Source: Klebsiella oxytoca (GTDB taxonomy: Bacteria > Pseudomonadota > Gammaproteobacteria > Enterobacterales > Enterobacteriaceae). From it: a stretch of 64,000 bases of DNA. Position numbers and translations under genes: made by a program. Below are positions 45,498 through 55,137 of the stretch, piece by piece. The stretch lies in the NCBI RefSeq assembly GCF_009707385.1, contig NZ_CP046115.1, positions 930,001 through 994,000 of the forward strand. Reading direction: 5' to 3'. The notes under the pieces are model-generated. The model had not been told where the DNA came from. It saw only the letters and a list, made by a program, of their open reading frames with translations, and did no database searches. Numbering within the stretch: position 1 is the stretch's first letter; each line of letters opens with the position of its first letter.

Positions 45498-46361
45498 TTA
45501 CTTAACGGTGGATAGCGCATCCAGTAAATATTGTGGTAAAGCAAATGCCGCCGCGTGGATTGCCGGATTGTAATAACGGCACGTCAGGTTTGCCTTATGA
45601 AAACGGGCCTGAATAATTTCACTGGAAAGGTGGCGCAGGGCTTCGTTATCGGTGGCCCAGGCAAAGGTCATTATGCCGCCGTAATAGGTTGGAATCGCGG
45701 CCTGATAAAAGCTCACATCGCGAAAGTAATGGCTGAGCTTACGATGGCTATCAATAGCTTCATCCTGCTGCAGGAAGCAGACGCCGTTCTGAGCGACGAA
45801 GATTCCGCCGGGGTTAAGGCAACGTTTGCAGCCTTCATAAAAGGCGGATGTGAACAGGCTCTCGCCAGGCCCGATAGGATCGGTGCAATCGGAGATAATG
45901 ACATCAAACGTTTGCGTTGTCTGGTTAACGAAATTAACACCGTCATCAATAACCAGCGTAAAGCGCGGATCGTCGTAGGCTCCCGCGTTATGATTAGGGA
46001 GATACTGGCGACAGAATGAAACCACGCCGGCGTCAATTTCAACCATGGTAATGGTTTCCACGTTGCGATGACGAGAGACTTCGCGCAGCATGGCGCCGTC
46101 GCCGCCGCCGATAATTAACACATGTTTCGCCTGGCCATGGGCCATCAAAGGAACATGGGTCATCATTTCATGGTAGATAAACTCATCGCGTTCGGTGGTT
46201 TGCACCACGCCGTCCAGCGCCATCACGCGACCGAAGGCGGCGTTTTCGAAAATGATCAGGTCCTGATGATCGGTTTTCTCGTGATACAGAACGTTATCAA
46301 CGCTGAAATACTGACCAAAATGGTCGTGCAGCGTTTCATGCCACAGATTGCTATCAGCCAC
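45498..46361 (-). CDS. speE: Spermidine synthase SpeE
   Basis: Aminopropyltransferase converting putrescine and decarboxylated SAM to spermidine. The GTG at 46361 is chosen: it is eight bases after AAAGGAGG, and that Shine-Dalgarno lies inside the longer open frame from 46385. It gives 287 residues. SAM-binding motif [12 protein letters not shown] and catalytic ISDCTDP are present. It is the first gene of speED. Confidence 0.96.
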   Translation of the reverse strand: MADSNLWHETLHDHFGQYFSVDNVLYHEKTDHQDLIIFENAAFGRVMALDGVVQTTERDEFIYHEMMTHVPLMAHGQAKHVLIIGGGDGAMLREVSRHRNVETITMVEIDAGVVSFCRQYLPNHNAGAYDDPRFTLVIDDGVNFVNQTTQTFDVIISDCTDPIGPGESLFTSAFYEGCKRCLNPGGIFVAQNGVCFLQQDEAIDSHRKLSHYFRDVSFYQAAIPTYYGGIMTFAWATDNEALRHLSSEIIQARFHKANLTCRYYNPAIHAAAFALPQYLLDALSTVK

Positions 46362-46487
46362 GGGCAGATCCTCCTTTGTTAACATCTGTTACACCCACTA
46401 AAAATGAGCGCAACATCATAGCCAACTATAGAAGATGATGCACGGTGGATATTTCAGCAAATGAAGCGTGGAGCATAATCCATTAAG

Positions 46488-46520
46488 AAAAATGACGAAA
46501 CGCCCCCTTTACAGGAGGCG
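46488..46520 (-). terminator. Terminator of the coiled-coil/FKBP operon
   Basis: Read on the minus strand: CGCCTCC, six-base loop, GGGGGCG (one G-T pair), then TTTCGTCATTTTT. It follows the FKBP gene by six bases and insulates speE. Confidence 0.75.
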
Positions 46521-46526
46521 TGAGGA

Positions 46527-48341
46527 TCAGGGTTTTTTATCCTGAGGTTTTGCCGCAGTGGCGTCCACGATTCTGACTGAATAAACCATGGTCGCTCCGG
46601 GGGGAATTTTAGGAGGCCGCCCTTCGCTACCATAGGCGAGCTCCGGCGGGATCACTATGGTAATAGAACCATGATTCCCCAGGCGTTTTATTGGCCCGAG
46701 AAACAGGGGAGGATAGGATTTTAGGGTCTGAGTCCAGACTTTGCCTTCGGCTTCCATGTCGTTAATGACGGTTCCGTCGATAAGCGTTTCCTTGATGGTG
46801 ACGGTTACGGTATCGGTGTCGAGGATCCTGCCTTCACCGGCATAATCTATACGACTGTAAACACCATCTTTAAACACCACGCCTTTCTGTTTCGCGAAAT
46901 TTTGTTGATACTTCTTCCCTTCGCTAATCGTTTGCTGTTCTATCTTATTCAGATTCTTAAAGACTTTTTTAGAGACATCGAATAAGGCTTTATTGCGCAC
47001 TTTCTCATCGAGGGCGATTTTTCCTGCAAAAGCATCGAGGATCCCCTGCAGAACGGTATCTTTACTGATTGTCACGCCCTGCGAGCTGCGGGTGGACAGG
47101 ACTTTTAGCGCCTCTTCACCCATTGATACGCCGATAGAATAAGCCTGCTGTTGAGGCTCTTTTGCAAGATCGAGAGCCGTCGCTTTTTTACCTGATTTAG
47201 ACTCGGCATCAGCAAGCCTGGTTTTTAGCTGGTTAATCTCATTCGCGTTGGCTTGCAGCAGGGCTTTGTCTTTTTCTGCCTGTAAGCGAACAGCGCTCTC
47301 CTGAAGCGCCGACTGCTGTTTGCTGGCGGTAAATGAATCAAGTTTTGCCGTGAGCGCCTTTTTTTCTTCCGCCGCAGCCGTCAGTTTAACGGTCAAATCT
47401 TGTTTTTCAGTTTCATAGGCGGTGAGTTTCGCTACCAGCGCTTTTTGGGCTGTTTCGGATGCATCCAGCTTCGTTTTCAGCGCCCGCTGTGCGGCGTCAG
47501 CGGCGGCGAGCTTTGTTGTCAGTTCCTGCTGCGATTTTTCCGCTGCGGCAAGCTTGTTTTTATACGGGGCAGAAATTGCTAATTTTTCTGTGAGCGCTTG
47601 TCTTTGTTTCTCTTCAGCCTGGAGCTTCGTCATGAGCGTTTGTTTCTCTGACACAGCGATTGTGAGCTTAGAAGCCGTATCTTGCTTTGCTGTTTCCGCA
47701 GCGGCGAGTTTTTTTATCAGAGATTGTTTTTCAGTCGTAATTTCTGCTAACTGAAGCTCCAGCTTTTGTTTTGCCGATTCTGCCGCAACCCGTTTTTTCT
47801 CTTGCTGAAGCACGTTATTTTCCGTGCTGTTAAGCTGCTTTATGCTCTTTTTTATTTCTGCTGTGGAAGATAGCTCTTTATTTATTAATTTTTGTTTTTC
47901 GGCTACTACCTCCGCTAACTGTTTCTCAAGCTGCTGAATTTTATCAGTCAACTGTTTTTGATTATCCGGAGCGGTATTAGCCTTACTTTCTTTCGCTTCA
48001 AGCTGCTGCCGAAGCTGGCGGATGGTTTTATCTTTTTGAGAAATTATTGCAGCCTGACGTGAAGCTTCATTAGTTTTTTGTATGCTTTTTTTATTCGTTG
48101 TTTTTGTACTATTATTTTTATCCTTATCCTCAATGGGTTTTGCTGACTCATTACTTTTTTGAGTCTGTTGTTCTTTAGCATAATTCAAAAATGCTGGACC
48201 TGCGGAGTCATTGCTTGAGCCAGACGTGATGTTTACCAGCGCATCTTTTTCTGCACGGACATGAGGTGATAGCGATAACGCTAGCGAAAACAGCGCCGCC
48301 AGCGATATCAATTTGATGTTTAAGACTATTTTTCTGTTCAT
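46527..48341 (-). CDS. Periplasmic 14-residue-repeat coiled-coil protein with degenerate FKBP domain
   Basis: I know no named gene for this 604-residue protein. A Sec signal peptide spans 1-30 (cut after VRA). Residues 31-95 are polar and Lys/Asn-rich. A long Lys/Gln/Ala-rich helix runs about 95-385, and within it units beginning KL recur every 14 residues. An FKBP_N-like helical domain is at about 391-489, and a C-terminal FKBP fold at 490-595 resembles FkpA, including IPPELAYG. Key pocket positions differ from FkpA: F to I, D to N, and GVIPGW becomes SYPPLF, so isomerase activity is doubtful. It overlaps the upstream lipoprotein gene as ATGA and is A/T-richer than its neighbours. Confidence 0.8.
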   Translation of the reverse strand: MNRKIVLNIKLISLAALFSLALSLSPHVRAEKDALVNITSGSSNDSAGPAFLNYAKEQQTQKSNESAKPIEDKDKNNSTKTTNKKSIQKTNEASRQAAIISQKDKTIRQLRQQLEAKESKANTAPDNQKQLTDKIQQLEKQLAEVVAEKQKLINKELSSTAEIKKSIKQLNSTENNVLQQEKKRVAAESAKQKLELQLAEITTEKQSLIKKLAAAETAKQDTASKLTIAVSEKQTLMTKLQAEEKQRQALTEKLAISAPYKNKLAAAEKSQQELTTKLAAADAAQRALKTKLDASETAQKALVAKLTAYETEKQDLTVKLTAAAEEKKALTAKLDSFTASKQQSALQESAVRLQAEKDKALLQANANEINQLKTRLADAESKSGKKATALDLAKEPQQQAYSIGVSMGEEALKVLSTRSSQGVTISKDTVLQGILDAFAGKIALDEKVRNKALFDVSKKVFKNLNKIEQQTISEGKKYQQNFAKQKGVVFKDGVYSRIDYAGEGRILDTDTVTVTIKETLIDGTVINDMEAEGKVWTQTLKSYPPLFLGPIKRLGNHGSITIVIPPELAYGSEGRPPKIPPGATMVYSVRIVDATAAKPQDKKP

Positions 48342-48754
48342 GGCTGAACATTTTCACCGCGTTTAACAAGGCTATCTATCAGCTCTTTTTCAATGTCAGC
48401 ACATAGCTTAATTGACTTGAACTGATACATTGAATCTATGCCTTGTTTCGTTGGTTCAGCAACTTTACTGCGCACTGAGTTATACTGGGACGCGGCGCTG
48501 AGGAGCGAGGTGAAATCATTACCGAGTTTAGCAGCCTGCTTAGGATTCACTTCTTTCAGCGACTCCAGAGCTTTACGGCAAGCGTCTATTCGCGCTTGCT
48601 CTTCAGCAATTCTCTGCTGTTCGGTTTGTTGGCTTAATGTTGCGTCAGGTAATGGTTTTATTAATCTGGCGGATTGTCTGGATTGCGTTGAGTTACAGCC
48701 AACCAATAAAATGACGGCCAGAGGCGCTATACGTGCAAATAATGATATGTTCAA
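48338..48754 (-). CDS. Predicted outer-membrane lipoprotein, partner of the FKBP protein
   Basis: 138 residues of unknown function. The signal peptide ends in the lipobox LLVGC, with C20 as the lipidated residue. N21 at +2 is not an inner-membrane retention signal, so sorting to the outer membrane is expected. The mature part is helical and has two cysteines (C59, C118) that could form a disulfide. The start is a TTG at 48754; no in-frame ATG precedes it. Its stop overlaps the FKBP gene start by four bases, so the two are probably made together in a set ratio. Confidence 0.8.
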   Translation of the reverse strand: MNISLFARIAPLAVILLVGCNSTQSRQSARLIKPLPDATLSQQTEQQRIAEEQARIDACRKALESLKEVNPKQAAKLGNDFTSLLSAASQYNSVRSKVAEPTKQGIDSMYQFKSIKLCADIEKELIDSLVKRGENVQP

Positions 48755-48792
48755 GGTTTCATTCCATTGATAAAAAGAGTCGTTATCGAGCG

Positions 48793-48821
48793 ATAATAAT
48801 GTGCAGAAAATGAGAATGCAA
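48793..48821 (-). promoter_or_regulatory. Probable promoter of the lipoprotein-FKBP operon
   Basis: On the minus strand: TTGCAT (48816-48821), a 17-base spacer and TATTAT (48793-48798), about 40 bases upstream of the lipoprotein start. Confidence 0.6.
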
Positions 48822-48956
48822 TAATAGAGTTTTTGTTTTTTTAAAGGTATTGAGAGGGCTGGTTTTATTAATTAGCTAAACACTTAATGAATTTATTTTG
48901 AATTGAGATGTGAATTAGAGAAAGCTGTTAAATGAAATTCTAACATTGATAAACGT

Positions 48957-48980
48957 AATAGCCGTATTTGAACGGCTATT
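48957..48980. terminator. Hairpin downstream of yacC
   Basis: AATAGCCGT (48957-48965) pairs with ACGGCTATT (48972-48980), six-base loop. It lies 25 bases after the yacC stop and may end that transcript; no T run of note. Confidence 0.55.
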
Positions 48981-49004
48981 AATGTTGTATAAATACCATG
49001 GTGC

Positions 49005-49352
49005 TTATTTCACGTAAGCGAGCAGGCTAAGTGAGTCGCGAGCCAGCGCCTTGCATTTTTTGGTGGTGGAGATCTTGATGCCGCTCAGATCCCGATAGCT
49101 ATCTTCACCCAGGGCTTTCATATTGAAGCTATCGTAATTGCTTAAATCCCACTGATTCTGCTGAGCAAAGAAGACCAGGGCGCGGCGAATCTGCGTGTTA
49201 GGCAGGTTTTGATAACCGCAATCGTTCTTCAGAAAGACAAATACAGCCGTCAAATCAGCCATATCTTCCGCTTCGGACTCGCTTAATGCATAGCTATTGG
49301 CGGAGAGAGTGAGCAGGCTGCCAAGTACTATTGTTCTGAAAAGCGTCTTCAT
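49005..49352 (-). CDS. yacC: PulS/OutS-like envelope protein YacC
   Basis: Small exported protein related to pilotins of type II secretion; function unproven in E. coli. The ATG at 49352 gives 115 residues, matching E. coli, with a signal peptide ending near NSYA. Two cysteines in the mature part (NDCGYQ and KKCKAL) probably form the fold's disulfide. It has no lipobox. In E. coli it lies directly next to speE; here the two-gene operon at 46527-48754 intervenes. Confidence 0.92.
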   Translation of the reverse strand: MKTLFRTIVLGSLLTLSANSYALSESEAEDMADLTAVFVFLKNDCGYQNLPNTQIRRALVFFAQQNQWDLSNYDSFNMKALGEDSYRDLSGIKISTTKKCKALARDSLSLLAYVK

Positions 49353-49432
49353 TTTTTCTACCATTGAATCACGGACAAACAAAGTTAGCATACTTCTTTA
49401 CACCACGCTGAGCTTTATTCTTACTCTTCTGC

Positions 49433-49463
49433 TTGACCTTCCCGTTGCTGGAGGGTTTAAGCT
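49433..49463 (+). promoter_or_regulatory. CueR-type copper-responsive promoter of cueO
   Basis: TTGACC (49433-49438) and TAAGCT (49458-49463) are separated by 19 bases, the overlong spacer typical of MerR-family promoters. The spacer carries the dyad ACCTTCC (49436-49442) and GGAGGGT (49450-49456), matching the CueR box with one mismatch. Cu(I)-CueR would realign the hexamers. Confidence 0.88.
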
Positions 49464-49498
49464 CATTTATTCACCTGCGGAATAAAAGGATGTGGAAA

Positions 49499-51115
49499 AT
49501 GCAACGTCGTGAATTTCTCAAATTAACCGCTGCGCTAGGCGTGACCAGCGCATTACCGCTATGGAGCCGCACGGTTTTTGCCGCCAGTCGCCCCTCTTTG
49601 CCGGTTCCGGAGCTACTGACCGCTGACGCGCGCAATCGCATCTCGCTGACTATCCAGGCTGGGAAAACCCAGTTTGGCTCTCATCTGGCGACTACATGGG
49701 GATATAACGGTAGCCTTCTTGGCCCAGCCCTGCAGCTTAAGCAAGGTGAGGCAGCAACCATTGATATTCATAACCGCCTCGCGGAGGAGACCACCGTACA
49801 CTGGCACGGTCTGGAGGTGGCCGGTGAGGTGGATGGCGGTCCGCAAGGCGTAATTGCCGCCGGTGGTTCCCGTACGGTGACGTTTACCCCAACGCAGCGA
49901 GCGGCGACCTGCTGGTTCCATCCCCATCAACATGGAAAAACAGGCAGACAGGTGGCGATGGGCCTGGCCGGGCTGGTGCTGATTGCCGATGCGGAAAGTG
50001 AGAGGCTGCTCTTGCCAAAGCAGTGGGGAATCGATGATATTCCGGTAATCGTGCAGGATAAGAAATTCACCGCTCAAGGAGAGATTGATTATCAGCTCGA
50101 TATCATGAGCGCAGCCGTTGGCTGGTTTGGCGATACGCTGCTGACTAACGGGACGCTTTACCCGGAGCATGCTGCACCCCGGGGCTGGCTGCGTTTGCGT
50201 CTGCTGAACGGCTGTAATGCTCGTTCTTTGAATTTCTCAACCAGCGATCGGCGGCCAATGTACGTCGTGGCAAGCGACGGCGGTTTCCTGGCTGAACCAG
50301 TGAAAGTTAACGAGCTGCCGGTATTAATGGGAGAACGGTTTGAAGTACTGGTGGATACGAGTGACGGTAAACCTTTCGACCTGATCACGCTGCCGGTAAG
50401 CCAGATGGGGATGGCTATCACGCCATTCGATAAGCCGCAGCCGGTATTGCGCATTCAGCCTCTGACGATCCAGGCTTCCGGTAAACTGCCAGATGTTCTT
50501 GTCGCTATGCCGGCTCTGCCTTTTCTGCAAGGTCTCACTCAACGTACGCTACAGCTCTCTATGGATCCGATGCTTGATATGATGGGCATGCAGGCGCTAA
50601 TGCAAAAATACGGCGACCAGGCGATGTCCGGAATGGACCATGGCGCGATGATGAACCATGCGGACATGGGGAATATGAACAATATGAACCACGGCGACAT
50701 GGCGCATATGAATCATGGCGACATGGGGCAGATGAAGCAGAGTAATAAAGGTTTTGATTTCCACAACGCTAATCGCATCAACGGCAAAGCGTTTGATATG
50801 AATGTTCCCATGTTTAGCGCGGCGAAAGGGCAGTATGAGCGGTGGGTGATTTCCGGTAAAGGCGACATGATGCTACATCCGTTCCATATCCACGGTACTC
50901 AGTTCCGTATTTTGTCGGAAAACGGCAAGGCGCCCGCCGCGCATCGTAGCGGCTGGAAAGACACAGTGCGGGTAGATGGTGATGTTAGTGAGGTGCTGGT
51001 GAAATTTGACCACGATGCGCCGAAAGAATTTGCCTATATGGCGCACTGCCATCTGCTGGAGCATGAGGATACGGGAATGATGCTCGGGTTTACGGTCGAG
51101 GGCGGCATTTCCTGA
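49499..51115 (+). CDS. cueO: Multicopper oxidase CueO
   Basis: Periplasmic cuprous oxidase for copper tolerance. The ATG at 49499 is eight bases after AAAGGA and gives 538 residues, longer than the 516 of E. coli. A Tat signal (RREFLK, cut near VFAA) is present. Copper-site motifs HWHG (101-104), HPHQHG (141-146), HPFHIHG (460-466) and [13 protein letters not shown] (516-528, T1 C517) are complete. The Met/His-rich insert over the T1 site (about 355-412) is enlarged, with NHGDM repeats, and the C-terminus has five extra residues (EGGIS). Confidence 0.96.
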   Translation: MQRREFLKLTAALGVTSALPLWSRTVFAASRPSLPVPELLTADARNRISLTIQAGKTQFGSHLATTWGYNGSLLGPALQLKQGEAATIDIHNRLAEETTVHWHGLEVAGEVDGGPQGVIAAGGSRTVTFTPTQRAATCWFHPHQHGKTGRQVAMGLAGLVLIADAESERLLLPKQWGIDDIPVIVQDKKFTAQGEIDYQLDIMSAAVGWFGDTLLTNGTLYPEHAAPRGWLRLRLLNGCNARSLNFSTSDRRPMYVVASDGGFLAEPVKVNELPVLMGERFEVLVDTSDGKPFDLITLPVSQMGMAITPFDKPQPVLRIQPLTIQASGKLPDVLVAMPALPFLQGLTQRTLQLSMDPMLDMMGMQALMQKYGDQAMSGMDHGAMMNHADMGNMNNMNHGDMAHMNHGDMGQMKQSNKGFDFHNANRINGKAFDMNVPMFSAAKGQYERWVISGKGDMMLHPFHIHGTQFRILSENGKAPAAHRSGWKDTVRVDGDVSEVLVKFDHDAPKEFAYMAHCHLLEHEDTGMMLGFTVEGGIS

Positions 51116-51150
51116 CAGGAAAATGCTTTAAAAGATATTGAGCATAAAGA

Positions 51151-51179
51151 AAGGCCCGGAAACCGGGCCTTCTGTTTTT
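51151..51179. terminator. Terminator between convergent cueO and gcd
   Basis: AAGGCCCGG (51151-51159), loop AAA, CCGGGCCTT (51163-51171), then TCTGTTTTTA. Confidence 0.88.
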
Positions 51180-51188
51180 ACTTGCGGT

Positions 51189-53579
51189 TTACTTCGCGTC
51201 GTCTGGCAAAGCATACGCGACGATATAGTCGCCCATCCTGGTGCCAAACGAACCGTGACCGCCGGCAGAGATGACAACGTACTGCTTGCCATTGACTTCA
51301 TAGGTCATTGGCGTTGCCTGTCCACCCGCCGGTAGACGCGCCTGCCATAATTTCTCACCGTTGCTCATATTATACGCGCGCAGATAGTTATCTGCGGTTG
51401 CGCCGATAAACAACACATTACCGGCTGTTGAAATAGGACCGCCCAGCATCGGCATTCCCATAGTGAACGGGAGTTTAATCGGCATCGGGAACGGCAGGCT
51501 ATCCTGTGGCGTACCGATACGTTTTTTCCATACCACTTCGTTGGTTTTCAGATCCAGCGCAGAGATGTATCCCCAGGCAGGCTGTTTGCAAGGCAGACCA
51601 AACGGTGACAGGAACGGGTTCAGCGTTACGCCGTATGGAACGCCGTACTGTGGCTGAATCCCGGCTTCAGTACCGGAGCCTTTAGCATCCTTCGGCTGTT
51701 CCATCGGGTTGCCAGGGCCGCGAGGGATCAGTTTTGATACAAACGGCAGGGCCATCGGGTTAGCAATCGCTACCTGGCGATTCGGATCGACGGAGATGCC
51801 GCCCCATTCGAACATCCCCAGGTTACCCGGGAATACCAGCGTTCCCTGCTCTGACGGCGGGGTAAAGATGCCTTCATAGCGCAGCTGATGGAAAATAACC
51901 CGGCATACCAGCTGGTCAAACATCGTGGCGCCCCACATATCTGCGCCGGTCAGGTCTTTTTTCGGGCGGAAACTCAGGTCAGAGAACGGCTGAGTTTTCG
52001 ACACATAGTCACCCTTAGCCGCTCCCTGCGGAACCGGTTTTTCCGGCGCCGGAACAACCAGTTCGCCGTTGCGGCGATCGAGGACAAAAATGTTGCCGGT
52101 TTTTGCCGGAGCGTAAATCACCGGAACGGTTTTGCCGTTCACATCGATATCCGCCAGCGTCGGCTGCGACGGCATATCCATATCCCACAGATCGTGGTGA
52201 ACGGTCTGGTAGCTCCACGCCAGCTTGCCGGTAGTGGCGTTCAGCGCCACGATTGAGCTGGCATAGCGTTCCTGCTCAGGCGTACGGTTGCCGCCCCAGA
52301 TATCCGGGGTGGTTACGCCCATAGGCAGGTAGACCAGATCCAGCTTCGCGTCGTAGGCCGCAGGCGCCCAGGAGTTAGGTGAATTCAGTGTGAAATGATG
52401 TTCATCTTGCGGAATTGCATTCGGATCTTTCGCGCCTGGGTCAAATGCCCACAGCAGTTTACCGGTATTCACATCAAAGCCGCGAATAACGCCTGACGGT
52501 TCGCGGGTAGAGAAGTTATCGGTCACGGCACCGGCGATGACAATAGTCTTGTCGGTAATAATCGGCGGTGAAGTGGGTTCATACATGCCCGGCGTGGTGA
52601 CCGGCATATTGGTTTGCAGGTTGAGAATGCCTTTATTAGCAAAGGATTCGCACAGCTTTCCGGTCTCAGCGTTGATGGCGAACAGGCGACCATCGTTGAC
52701 CGGCAGAATGATCCGGCGCGGACAGTCCGCAACCGCATCAGCCGGCGCGTTATCTGCTTTGGCTTCATGATATGAAACGCCGCGGCAGGTCACGTGCTGG
52801 AAAGAAGGGTCAGCGTTGAGCTGAGGATCGAAATGCCATTTTTCTTTACCGGTGGCCGCGTCAAGCGCGAACAGACGCTGGTGGGCGGTACACAGGTAGA
52901 GCGTATCGCCAACTTTAATTGGCGTCACTTCATTGGTGATTTCACCCGGATCGTTAGGTTGCTTGAGATCCCCGGTACGGAACACCCAGGCTTCTTTCAG
53001 GTTCTTCACGTTATCGGCGTTGATCTGCTTAAGCGGCGAATAACGCTGGCCTTCCTGATTACGGCCATACGCCGACCAGTCACCATCGGCGACTTCAGAA
53101 ATTGGCGCCGCTGGCGTAGCATCAGCGCTCAGCGTGCCGTTGATTTCCTGCGGATCGTTGAAGCCGGCCCAGGTGAGGATGCCGCCGCTAATAAGCAGGG
53201 CGACAACCAGTCCGCCAACGGCACCTGTCGATGGGTTTGGCAGACGACGCCAGACAAACGGCAGGATAAGCCAGATACCGAAGAAGACGAGAATATCGCT
53301 GCGCGGGGTCAGCGCCCAGAAATCGAAGCCAACTTCCCATACACCCCAAATCATAGTGGCGAGCAGCAGCGCGGCGTAAAGCCAAAGCGCGGAGCGTTTG
53401 CCGCGGAACAGCATGATGGTGACGCCCAGCATCGCCAGGCCTGCGATAGGGTAATACCACGAGCCGCCAATGGTGACCAGCCAGGCCCCACCCACTAAAA
53501 GATACAGACCACAGAACGCTGCAAAAAGAGCAGTCAGCGTCACGAGTAGCCGTGATTGTTGAGATTTTGTTTCTGCCAT
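51189..53579 (-). CDS. gcd: PQQ-dependent glucose dehydrogenase Gcd
   Basis: Membrane-bound quinoprotein oxidising glucose to gluconolactone in the periplasm and passing electrons to ubiquinone. It has 796 residues. Five N-terminal membrane helices (about 1-140) are followed by the eight-bladed PQQ propeller. E. coli makes only the apoenzyme because it lacks PQQ synthesis, whereas many Klebsiella make PQQ; no pqq gene lies in this window. It is divergent from hpt. Confidence 0.97.
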   Translation of the reverse strand: MAETKSQQSRLLVTLTALFAAFCGLYLLVGGAWLVTIGGSWYYPIAGLAMLGVTIMLFRGKRSALWLYAALLLATMIWGVWEVGFDFWALTPRSDILVFFGIWLILPFVWRRLPNPSTGAVGGLVVALLISGGILTWAGFNDPQEINGTLSADATPAAPISEVADGDWSAYGRNQEGQRYSPLKQINADNVKNLKEAWVFRTGDLKQPNDPGEITNEVTPIKVGDTLYLCTAHQRLFALDAATGKEKWHFDPQLNADPSFQHVTCRGVSYHEAKADNAPADAVADCPRRIILPVNDGRLFAINAETGKLCESFANKGILNLQTNMPVTTPGMYEPTSPPIITDKTIVIAGAVTDNFSTREPSGVIRGFDVNTGKLLWAFDPGAKDPNAIPQDEHHFTLNSPNSWAPAAYDAKLDLVYLPMGVTTPDIWGGNRTPEQERYASSIVALNATTGKLAWSYQTVHHDLWDMDMPSQPTLADIDVNGKTVPVIYAPAKTGNIFVLDRRNGELVVPAPEKPVPQGAAKGDYVSKTQPFSDLSFRPKKDLTGADMWGATMFDQLVCRVIFHQLRYEGIFTPPSEQGTLVFPGNLGMFEWGGISVDPNRQVAIANPMALPFVSKLIPRGPGNPMEQPKDAKGSGTEAGIQPQYGVPYGVTLNPFLSPFGLPCKQPAWGYISALDLKTNEVVWKKRIGTPQDSLPFPMPIKLPFTMGMPMLGGPISTAGNVLFIGATADNYLRAYNMSNGEKLWQARLPAGGQATPMTYEVNGKQYVVISAGGHGSFGTRMGDYIVAYALPDDAK

Positions 53580-53782
53580 AGAAGGACACTCGTTTGTTTG
53601 TTAATTTTTTAAATGCAATTAATTATAGGATTTAACAAGTGTGATCGGTATCACAAAATGGGCTTTATTAATCACTGCATCGCGGATTTCTTTTTGCTGG
53701 TATACTGCGTGGCTTGCCGGTCAACGTCGGTGCAATCGCAGCGGCTTTGATGTTTTACATTAAGAATCAAATGGTTAGTTTT

Positions 53783-54319
53783 ATGAAACATACTGTAGAA
53801 GTGATGATCCCGGAAACCGAGATCAAAGCCCGTATTGCTGAACTCGGTCGCCAAATCAACGAGCACTACAAAGATAGCGGCAGCGAAATGGTGCTGGTGG
53901 GGCTGCTGCGTGGCTCATTTATGTTTATGGCCGACCTGTGCCGTGAAGTTCAGGTTCCCCATGAAGTCGATTTTATGACTGCGTCTAGCTACGGTAGCGG
54001 CATGTCTACCACCCGTGACGTCAAAATTCTCAAAGACCTGGATGAAGATATCCGCGGTAAAGACGTGCTGATCGTGGAAGACATCATTGACTCCGGCAAT
54101 ACGCTGTCAAAAGTGCGCGAAATTCTTAGCCTGCGTGAACCAAAATCCCTGGCGATTTGTACGCTGCTCGATAAGCCAAGCCGCCGGGAAGTTAACGTGC
54201 CGGTTGAGTTTGTGGGTTTCGCTATCCCCGATGAGTTCGTAGTGGGGTACGGTATTGACTATGCTCAGCGCTACCGCCACCTGCCGTATATCGGCAAAGT
54301 GACTCTGCTGGACGAGTAA
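53783..54319 (+). CDS. hpt: Hypoxanthine phosphoribosyltransferase Hpt
   Basis: Purine salvage enzyme making IMP and GMP from bases and PRPP. The ATG at 53783 ([10 protein letters not shown]) gives 178 residues; an in-frame ATG four codons upstream (53771) is equally plausible, as neither has a good Shine-Dalgarno. The PRPP motif [14 protein letters not shown] is intact. Confidence 0.96.
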   Translation: MKHTVEVMIPETEIKARIAELGRQINEHYKDSGSEMVLVGLLRGSFMFMADLCREVQVPHEVDFMTASSYGSGMSTTRDVKILKDLDEDIRGKDVLIVEDIIDSGNTLSKVREILSLREPKSLAICTLLDKPSRREVNVPVEFVGFAIPDEFVVGYGIDYAQRYRHLPYIGKVTLLDE

Positions 54320-54326
54320 TGCGGCT

Positions 54327-54350
54327 TATATCCCGGCTATCCGGGATATA
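54327..54350. terminator. Palindrome between convergent hpt and can
   Basis: TATATCCCGG (54327-54336), loop CTAT, CCGGGATATA (54341-54350). A perfect ten-base stem, without T runs. Confidence 0.65.
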
Positions 54351-54367
54351 TAAGAGGAGCGCGTGAA

Positions 54368-55030
54368 TTACTTGTGATTGACGTGCTTGCTTTTAAGATT
54401 GGAAATTCCCTGGCGATAGCGCTGTTCCAGCGTTTCGCGGCTAACGGCGGTCACCTCAAGATCGCGTAGCATACCGTCATGAATGCCGTAGGCCCAGCCG
54501 TGGATTGTCACTTTCTGTCCGCGTTTCCACGCTGACTGCATAATCGTTGAATGGCCAAGGTTGTATACCTGCTCCATCACATTCAATTCACATAGCGTAT
54601 CAAGGCGACGCGCCTCGGGCATCTCTCCCAGCAGCGAGCTGTGTTTAAACCAGATATCGCGGATATGCAGCAGCCAGTTGTCGATAAGGCCAAGCTCGGT
54701 ATTATCAATCGCCGACTGTACGCCGCCGCAGCCGTAGTGGCCGCAGATGATGATGTGTTCGACTTCCAGCACGTCGACGGCATACTGGACGACGGAAAGG
54801 CAGTTGAGGTCGGTATGAATCACCAGGTTAGCGACGTTACGGTGAACAAACAGCTCGCCTGGTTCCAGCCCGGTTAAACGTTCAGCGGGGACGCGACTAT
54901 CGGAACATCCAATCCACAGGAAGCGCGGCTTCTGCGCCTGTGCCAGTTTCTCAAAGAAACCGGGGTCTTCCTCCACCAGCATTTTTGACCATAGTGCATT
55001 GTTGCTGATGAGTGTATCTATATCGTTCAT
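54368..55030 (-). CDS. can: Beta-class carbonic anhydrase Can
   Basis: Zinc enzyme interconverting CO2 and bicarbonate; essential in air in E. coli. It has 220 residues, as in E. coli. Zinc and active-site residues C42, D44, R46, H98 and C101 are in place ([14 protein letters not shown]). It is divergent from yadG. Confidence 0.96.
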   Translation of the reverse strand: MNDIDTLISNNALWSKMLVEEDPGFFEKLAQAQKPRFLWIGCSDSRVPAERLTGLEPGELFVHRNVANLVIHTDLNCLSVVQYAVDVLEVEHIIICGHYGCGGVQSAIDNTELGLIDNWLLHIRDIWFKHSSLLGEMPEARRLDTLCELNVMEQVYNLGHSTIMQSAWKRGQKVTIHGWAYGIHDGMLRDLEVTAVSRETLEQRYRQGISNLKSKHVNHK

Positions 55031-55137
55031 GGATGTTTACGGGCCTGTAACCAAGTAAGTGCATTGCGCTAATATAGGTTAACCTCACATTTTTTAAAAC
55101 AACCCATCGCGTGTCACGACACGAGAAGAGACATTTA

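Noticed and set aside
46362..46385. An upstream ATG start for speE (46385)
   Set aside because: The best Shine-Dalgarno AAAGGAGG lies inside that extension and is correctly spaced for the GTG at 46361.
47300..47795. Repeats in the coiled-coil gene as a non-coding satellite
   Set aside because: The periodicity is in residues (14) in a single intact frame with signal peptide and C-terminal domain, so it is protein repeat structure.
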